Source: Candidatus Sulfopaludibacter sp. SbA3 (lineage in GTDB: Bacteria > Acidobacteriota > Terriglobia > Bryobacterales > Bryobacteraceae). From it: a DNA stretch of 46,844 bases. The notes beneath the pieces were generated by a model. The model was not told the DNA's origin and ran no database searches. It was given only the letters and a program-made list of their open reading frames with translations. The stretch is taken from assembly GCA_945893365.1 (NCBI GenBank), contig CAMDED010000052.1, forward strand, positions 1 to 46,844, in the 5' to 3' direction. Shown piece by piece: positions 41,493 through 46,844 of this stretch (position 1 is the first letter of the stretch; each line of letters opens with the position of its first letter). The translations under genes were made by a program, and so were the position numbers.

Positions 41493-44400
41493 TCGTCACT
41501 TCCGGACTTGCCTGGCCATCGACCGTCACGACCAGCGGCGTCAACTCGCCCGGCGCAACTCCGGCCGGCATCGTTACGCGGACTTCGTAGAGACCGGCTC
41601 CCAGGGTGGAAAGCCCTGCAAAGGAGATATCCGCGTCGACTCCGCCTATAGTCACCGAAACCGGCTTCACCACCGAGTGCACCGCGCCGCGCGCCGGCGC
41701 CGTTCCGTCTTCGATATCCGGGCTGACCGCGCCGAGGCCCGCGCATACAATCGTGATGGCGTCTCCCACCCCGGCGGGCGTTCCCTTTTCCGCCAAGGCG
41801 CCGGGCGCTCCGTCTCGCAACAGGTAGACTAAGCCTTGTCCGCGGCCGCTGCCATCCTTCGTGAATACACCGGGCTGCGCGCCGGCGACAACCACGGCCT
41901 CCGGTACGGTAATCGTCGCGCCGTTTGCGAGCACCAGTTGCAGCGTTGTGTTTACCGGCACGTCGTAGGGAACCACGGCATTGACCTGTCCATCGGCCAC
42001 GAACTGCAGCGGCATCGGCCGGCCTCCAATGGCGACCGTAGTTCCCGCTAGAACCAAATCGAGGGGCGAGCGCGGGGATGCCTTCTCGCCTTCGGCGAGT
42101 TTCGTTCCGAACAGCGAGATCAGGCTTCCCGGAGCCACCGGGAGCCCGGGCCGCAGCGTGGCCGCGTTCGACACGCTTCCCGGCGTGACGAGAGGCGTTG
42201 CGGAGTTTCCGCGGATCGCTCCCGGCAGCGCAACCACCGTCCGCAGAGGCGTGCCAGGAACCTCCGCAATCGCGGAGATCGTGACGCCCGAATTCGTGAG
42301 CCTTCGAACCACCCACGTGGCGGCCCATCTTCCATCGCGAAGCGGAACCAGCGCGATGGGCGGATCGCCGTTCGTAAACGCGGCCCCGACAAAGCCCGAG
42401 ACGAAGGGCTCTCCGCAATCGTCGACCACTCGCATTTCAAGCGCCGCCGGCCAGCCGACGGGAACGTTGAAGTCGACGCCAAGGCTCGTGAATATGGGCA
42501 ACAGACGCGCCGGCGCGCATCCACCCGCATCGCGGCGCGTCCCTTCGCCATCCTTTGACGCAGGAGCGCTCCCGCTTGCCGTGACCACGAACAAGAGGCT
42601 GACGGTCCGGACGGAGCCGTCCGAGAACAGCAGGGTGAGAACGCCCCGGTACACGCCTTGCGATAATCCCGAAACGTCGGGCTGAACCACGACTCGCGTG
42701 GGAACGTCAGGGCTGACCGTCGCATTGCCGGGCGCGTGGACAAACCAGTTTTTTCCGTCGAGCGTGAGGCGGCCGGAAGTGTAGCTGATGGGACGGTCTG
42801 AAACATTGTAGACCAGCACTTGTTGTGAACCCGGCGAAACGCCGCCGGATACGCCGGTAAACACAAGTCCGGCGGGTAGGACCACGGGTCCCGGATTACT
42901 GAACGGCGGAAGAATGTTCAATACAACGGATACCGATTGCGGCGAATTGTCCGCGCCGCGCGCGATCACGAGCACGCGGCCGTAGTACACGCCGGCGGGA
43001 AGTCCAAGCGGGTTCACGCTCACTTCCACTTCCGGCGCGAGGCCTGTAGGTCCGCTTGAACCGCCCTCGGGCGACGCCAGCAGCCAGCCTCTGGAGCCGG
43101 AAAGCGTGGACGTAACGACCGTCCACCCCATCTCCCCTTGCCCGGAGTTAAGGACCGCCAGTTTCTGCGGCGGCACAATTCCCCCACCCTGAACCGCGGT
43201 GAACGTCATGCCTGTTGAACTGAGCAACACCGTCTGCCGCGCGGGGCTCACGGTCATCGTTAAGGCGACTTCCTCGGTCTCGTCCGTGCTGGGACTCCCG
43301 ATCGAGACAATCGCCGAATACGTGCCATGAGAAAGACCGGCGGGATTCGCCACCATGCTTATCGTATCGGGGCGCGCCGTGGTGGCCGCGCCCGCGTCCC
43401 GGGAAAGCGTCACCCAATTACCTCCGGATTTCGAAGCCACGCTGGCGGTGAACTCGAGCGTTCCGCCGCCGAGATTGGTGACGCCAACGGACTGCGAGGA
43501 TGGCCTGCCGTTCTCTACAAACGCGTACGAGAATGCCCGCCCGATCAGACTCAGTTTCTTCGGAAGCGGCGGCTCAACCGTGAACCGCACGCCGACGGTG
43601 CGGACCGCGGGATTTGCGTTCGGCGCCGATATCGTAATCACGGCCGTATAGGTACCCGGCGCGAGATTGCCTGGATCGGCGCTCACCTTCAGCGCCGTGG
43701 GCGTCGCTCCCCGCGCGGTTCCGGCGTCGAGCCACTCCGCGCCATCGGCGGTCTTGACGGTGACGGAAAACGGTACGCCCGGCACCGACCCCGTCACGTT
43801 GAGGTCCAATGGAGCGGTCGGCGGGCCCGTGGAATTACCCGTAAACCGAATTTCGGAGGGGGAGGTCTCGAATCTCGGCGCGGCGGTGAGAACCACTCGC
43901 ACCCTCGCGTTCCCGGTATCGCTCAAGTAAACGTTTCCGGCGGAGTCCACCGCGAGCGCGTTCGGCGTGTTCAGATCGGCGCTGTTGGCGGGTCCGCCAT
44001 CCCCGGCCGAGCCGGTTCGTCCCGTCCCCGCAACGCTCGTGATGATTCCGGCGGCCGAGATCTTGCGGACCCTTTCATTCCGCTGGTCGGCGACGAAGAT
44101 ATTGCCCTCCGCGTCGGCGGTAAGCGATACCGGACTGTTGAGATCGGCCAGCAGCGCCGGACCTCCGTCTCCGGAAAAACCCGCTCGTCCGGTTCCAGCC
44201 ACGGTGGTGATTCTTCCGTCCGCGGCGACTTTACGGACGCGATGATTGCTCGTATCGGCGATGTAGACGTTGCCGCGCGCATCCGCCGCCACGCCGAAGG
44301 GAGAACTCAGAGAGGCCTGGGACGCCGGACCGTTGTCTCCCGCAAAATCCTTTTTTCCGTTCCCGGCGAACGTTGAAATGATACCCGCCGCGTTGACCTT

Positions 44401-45948
44401 GCGAATGCGTTGGCCGAGAGGGACGGCGAAGTACACGTTACCGGCGGAATCCACGGCCACGCCCTCCGGAAGGATGATCGCCGCGCCCGTGCCCGGTCCG
44501 TTGTCGCCGGAAAAACCGGGAATACCATTGCCGGCGATGGTCGAAATGACGCCGGCCGCCGTGATTTTTCGAATCCGATGATTGAATCCATCGGAAAAAT
44601 AGAGGTTTCCGGCGGCATCGGCGGTAAGGCCGCGGGGAAACGACAACACGGCGTTGCGCGCCTGTCCGTTATCGCCGAAAAAACCATGATCGCCCGTTCC
44701 GGCGACGGTGGAAATGACTCCATTCGGGGAAACGCGGCGGATGCGGGCTCGGTCCCTTTCGGCGAAGTACAGGTTGCCGGAAGAATCGACGCCGAGTCCG
44801 TCGGGCGAGCGCAGGGGAGCGTCGGTGGACGCGATGCCGTCGCGGTAGGCGCGGTACTGCCCATTCCCGGCTACGGTCGTGATGAGGCCGGTGGTCGAAA
44901 CCCGCCGCAAACGGAACGTCGCGCGGTCGGTGAAGTACAGGATGCCCGAATCGTCCAGCGCCGCCGCTACCGGGAAACTGATGGACGCGCCGATGGCCAA
45001 TCCCCCGTCGCCGGAAAAGCCCTGCTGGCCGTTTCCCGCTACCGTGCGAATCAAGCCGTCGGTGCCGACTCTGCGGACGCGGAAGTTCTGGATGTCGGCG
45101 ATGTAAACATTCCCCTCCGGATCGACCGTCAGACCGAACGGGACCATGGCGGCGCTGGTTGCCGGCACACCCTCGGTCGAGGACAATCCTCCGCCGGCGA
45201 TGGTGGTGATGATGCCGTTCGAAGTCACTTTTCGGACGCGGAAATTTCCTCCATCGGCGATATAGAGGCTTCCATTGGCATCCACTCCGACGCCGATCGG
45301 AGAGCTGAGCTCCGCGAAAATCGCTGCCGATCCATCGCCCGAAAATCCAGGCTGACCGGTGCCGGCGACGGTCGTGATGAGGCCGGTCGGCGTCACCTTG
45401 CGTATGCGGTGCGCGTCGGGGTCGCCGATGTAAAGATTTCCCACGGAATCGAGCGCAAGGGCGAATGGCCGGCCTCCGAGCGATGCGCGCGCGGCGGGCC
45501 CGCCGTCTCCGCTCGAGGAGGCCTCGCCGTTTCCGGCGATGGTGGTGATAATGCCGTCGGTCCCCACGCGCCGCACGCGCCGGTTGCCGATTTCCGCAAT
45601 GTACACGACCCCGTTCGGATCGACGGCGACTCCTGAAGGACCGGAAAGGGATGCGCTGGTCGCGGGGCCTCCGTCGCCGGTAAAGCCCGGCAGCCCGTTG
45701 CCCGCGAGTACGGTTAGGATGCCGTCGCGGCTGACCTTCATCACGGTGTGATTTTCGTTGTCGGCGATGTACTGATTGCCGCGAAGGTCGACCGCGACTC
45801 CAAGCAGAGCGCCGAGCGGAGCATCGACCGCGAGCTTTCCGTTGCCCGGAAAACTCCAGTCCGAACCGGCGACGGTTACGATCACTCCTTGCGCATGTGC
45901 CACGGCGCAAGTGACCAGCCAAGTCCAAAAAATGAGGGATTTCCGCAT
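41479..45948 (-). CDS. Giant NHL-repeat protein with TIGR03437-like C-terminus
   Basis: The 1489-residue secreted protein has a leader (RKSLIFWTWLVTCAVAHAQ). Twelve NHL units of about 54 residues fill roughly 20-685, each like GIITTIAGNG, GFSGDGGPA, GVAVDSAGNVYIAD, NHRVRKV; they predict one or two beta-propellers. From about 690 to 1120 there are four Ig-like/BACON-type segments (for example ENGRPSSQSVGVTNLGGG). A less clear region follows to 1260. The last 225 residues (VSNAATLRPGLPVAPGSLIS to SPEVTIAVK) match the TIGR03437 domain, which is typical of Solibacter. It is likely a surface or extracellular adhesion or binding protein. ATG 45948 fits the leader; the frame to 46038 adds a non-leader stretch. 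Confidence 0.88.
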   Translation of the reverse strand: MRKSLIFWTWLVTCAVAHAQGVIVTVAGSDWSFPGNGKLAVDAPLGALLGVAVDLRGNQYIADNENHTVMKVSRDGILTVLAGNGLPGFTGDGGPATSASLSGPSGVAVDPNGVVYIAEIGNRRVRRVGTDGIITTIAGNGEASSSGDGGPAARASLGGRPFALALDSVGNLYIGDPDAHRIRKVTPTGLITTVAGTGQPGFSGDGSAAIFAELSSPIGVGVDANGSLYIADGGNFRVRKVTSNGIITTIAGGGLSSTEGVPATSAAMVPFGLTVDPEGNVYIADIQNFRVRRVGTDGLIRTVAGNGQQGFSGDGGLAIGASISFPVAAALDDSGILYFTDRATFRLRRVSTTGLITTVAGNGQYRAYRDGIASTDAPLRSPDGLGVDSSGNLYFAERDRARIRRVSPNGVISTVAGTGDHGFFGDNGQARNAVLSFPRGLTADAAGNLYFSDGFNHRIRKITAAGVISTIAGNGIPGFSGDNGPGTGAAIILPEGVAVDSAGNVYFAVPLGQRIRKVNAAGIISTFAGNGKKDFAGDNGPASQASLSSPFGVAADARGNVYIADTSNHRVRKVAADGRITTVAGTGRAGFSGDGGPALLADLNSPVSLTADAEGNIFVADQRNERVRKISAAGIITSVAGTGRTGSAGDGGPANSADLNTPNALAVDSAGNVYLSDTGNARVRVVLTAAPRFETSPSEIRFTGNSTGPPTAPLDLNVTGSVPGVPFSVTVKTADGAEWLDAGTARGATPTALKVSADPGNLAPGTYTAVITISAPNANPAVRTVGVRFTVEPPLPKKLSLIGRAFSYAFVENGRPSSQSVGVTNLGGGTLEFTASVASKSGGNWVTLSRDAGAATTARPDTISMVANPAGLSHGTYSAIVSIGSPSTDETEEVALTMTVSPARQTVLLSSTGMTFTAVQGGGIVPPQKLAVLNSGQGEMGWTVVTSTLSGSRGWLLASPEGGSSGPTGLAPEVEVSVNPLGLPAGVYYGRVLVIARGADNSPQSVSVVLNILPPFSNPGPVVLPAGLVFTGVSGGVSPGSQQVLVYNVSDRPISYTSGRLTLDGKNWFVHAPGNATVSPDVPTRVVVQPDVSGLSQGVYRGVLTLLFSDGSVRTVSLLFVVTASGSAPASKDGEGTRRDAGGCAPARLLPIFTSLGVDFNVPVGWPAALEMRVVDDCGEPFVSGFVGAAFTNGDPPIALVPLRDGRWAATWVVRRLTNSGVTISAIAEVPGTPLRTVVALPGAIRGNSATPLVTPGSVSNAATLRPGLPVAPGSLISLFGTKLAEGEKASPRSPLDLVLAGTTVAIGGRPMPLQFVADGQVNAVVPYDVPVNTTLQLVLANGATITVPEAVVVAGAQPGVFTKDGSGRGQGLVYLLRDGAPGALAEKGTPAGVGDAITIVCAGLGAVSPDIEDGTAPARGAVHSVVKPVSVTIGGVDADISFAGLSTLGAGLYEVRVTMPAGVAPGELTPLVVTVDGQASPEVTIAVK

Positions 45949-46083
45949 GTTCGGCGAACGACCTACAGCTTCAGTAAACCTTAGCAGAGAAGCATTTCGA
46001 CTCGCAAGTTTACCAGTACCGTTACTAACGAGCCGCAATCGCGGAAGGCCAGGATGGAAAATTCCGGCTCGTGCAAGGCGGCT

Positions 46084-46644
46084 TCAGGCGCCTCCTACCG
46101 TCACTAGGGCGGCAACGGCCGCGTACTTCTGATCCTGGGTCCACGGCGGTCCGATCCACTTGCCGAGGGAACCGATGCGCTCGAGGGATGAGGCGTCGAG
46201 GCCGTTCTCCCGCACACCCGTGACAGGCAGGCGGCACTCCCCGGCCGCCCACACCAACACATCCCGGAACATCCGGCCCTCCGCCGTGTGGATCAGCGCA
46301 TGTGAGGCCAGAATCTTTTCGAGTTCCGGCAGCGCCTTATCGGATCCGACCAGGACGGCGCATCCGGCGACTTCGTGCCCCTGCGATCGAAGCGCTTCGA
46401 CTGAGGCCGACATCGCTTCGAGCGCAAGCGCGCGCGACGATTCGATGGCTTTCCGTACGAGCGCCTCGGCCTGAGGAAGGGATAACCCGGCTGCGGCGTG
46501 ATACGGCTGCTTTGAGCCCGGCAGCTCAGGGTCGGCGATTACAATCCGCCGCCGATCGAGCACGCGCGGCGCGTCGAGCGTCCCCGCGACCGCCACCAGC
46601 GCGGCCCAGCCCGAGTGTGCCCGCAGGCCCAATGCCGTCCGCAT
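46084..46644 (-). CDS. Unrecognised 186-residue protein
   Basis: The product starts MRTALGLRAHSGWAALVAVAG and contains LDRRRIVIADPELPGSKQPYH, SLPQAEALVRKAIESSRALA, GHEVAGCAVLVGSDKALPEL, LASHALIHTAEGRMFRDVLV and WIGPPWTQDQKYAAVAALV. It has a globular alpha/beta look with no signal peptide and no motif I can name. The alternation of hydrophobic strands and amphipathic helices, and the good fit to the codon use of its neighbours, support a real cytoplasmic gene. ATG 46644 is chosen because TATTAT and GAGAGG lie directly upstream; the frame continues open to 46833 without support. Do not infer a function. Confidence 0.7.
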   Translation of the reverse strand: MRTALGLRAHSGWAALVAVAGTLDAPRVLDRRRIVIADPELPGSKQPYHAAAGLSLPQAEALVRKAIESSRALALEAMSASVEALRSQGHEVAGCAVLVGSDKALPELEKILASHALIHTAEGRMFRDVLVWAAGECRLPVTGVRENGLDASSLERIGSLGKWIGPPWTQDQKYAAVAALVTVGGA

Positions 46645-46650
46645 CCTCTC

Positions 46651-46656
46651 ATAATA
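46651..46656 (-). promoter_or_regulatory. Candidate -10 box of the 186-residue gene
   Basis: TATTAT (minus strand, 46656-46651) lies 6 bp before ATG 46644. TTGAAC at 46677-46672 is 15 bp upstream, short for a -35. GAGAGG in between could instead be a ribosome site placed too close to the ATG. Confidence 0.35.
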
Positions 46657-46844
46657 CGTTAGGCTTCGCTCGTTCAACCGTAACCGGCCACACGCGGCAG
46701 CGATTCCGCAACCAAGTAAGGAAATTCCACGAAGTGCTGGGAGATCCTGGCATTTTCGTGTCGGGGATGATTGTCGATGGAGAATTTTGGCGGGAGAGAG
46801 GGAGGAATGGAGGAATTGGGCACGCGGCAGCATAGGGTTGATGT
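46657..46844. other. Right edge, no gene recognised
   Basis: About 190 bp remain. The plus strand has an open stretch ending ILVSGM-like text (residues GDPGIFVSGMIVDGEFWRE) and a TAG near 46835, but no start or family can be assigned within the window. Confidence 0.3.

Noticed and set aside
43900-45850. Regularly spaced repeats of about 160 bp, checked as a possible CRISPR or satellite
   Set aside because: They are in-frame NHL units; the period is far too long and the copies too diverged for CRISPR.
1-46844. tRNA, rRNA, riboswitch or phage attachment sites
   Set aside because: No cloverleaf, rRNA or recognisable riboswitch core was seen in the intergenic stretches by eye; a tRNAscan or Rfam run would be decisive.

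Overview
The window looks like chromosomal DNA of an acidobacterium of the Solibacter/Bryobacter type. The signs are three Oar-like TonB-dependent receptors with an N-terminal carboxypeptidase-regulatory-like domain, a DUF1501 + PSCyt1/DUF1549/DUF1553 pair, a CRTAC1 (FG-GAP + ASPIC/UnbV) protein beside a multiheme cytochrome, tandem LRR proteins, and a giant NHL-repeat protein ending in a domain resembling TIGR03437, which is expanded in Solibacter. GC is high. Most genes are densely packed, with many 1-4 bp start/stop overlaps. The assignment is inferred from families, not from a marker gene.

Layout. 1-933: a possible off-edge gene start, an RHS C-terminal tip stub and a WG-repeat gene (minus). 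1091-5199: DUF1501 and PSCyt1/PSD1 genes (plus) behind a near-leaderless promoter. 5225-5930: relics of an IS6 and an ISNCY transposase meeting head to head. 6012-9485: TonB receptor 1. 9499-14059 (minus): CRTAC1, seven-heme cytochrome c and TPR protein, convergent with receptor 1. 14150-15850: a relic zone with an IS6-like end, a sigma-54 activator scrap, a frameshifted argS piece and a deleted group II intron whose domain V survives. 15990-22035 (minus): TonB receptor 2, YfiR-like protein, CHASE8-type hybrid histidine kinase. 22200-23070: integrase scrap and an ankyrin-repeat pseudogene. 23067-28499 (minus): TonB receptor 3, molybdopterin oxidoreductase, TPR protein, with a clear sigma-70-type promoter. 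28594-31591 (minus): Tag glycosylase, PQQ-like beta-propeller, SURNod19/PHM-like protein. 31881-32927: outer-membrane barrel. 32930-33570: RAYT transposase relic and REP-like hairpins. 33603-35701 (minus): NagA-like deacetylase and glycosyltransferase. 36082-37023 (minus): ilvE. 37062-41431 (plus): M48 protease and two LRR proteins. 41479-45948 (minus): NHL giant. 46084-46644 (minus): unknown conserved-looking protein.

How it fits together. Much of the content is cell-envelope and secreted machinery: receptors for large substrates, periplasmic redox proteins (hemes, molybdopterin, PQQ-like propellers), TPR and LRR scaffolds. Three different partner sets accompany the three receptors. The most system-like unit is receptor 2 + YfiR + CHASE8 histidine kinase, which resembles the Pseudomonas YfiBNR relay with the diguanylate cyclase replaced by a phosphorelay kinase. 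No tRNA, rRNA, CRISPR array, intact transposase or phage was seen. Old mobile-element debris sits in the gaps between intact operons.
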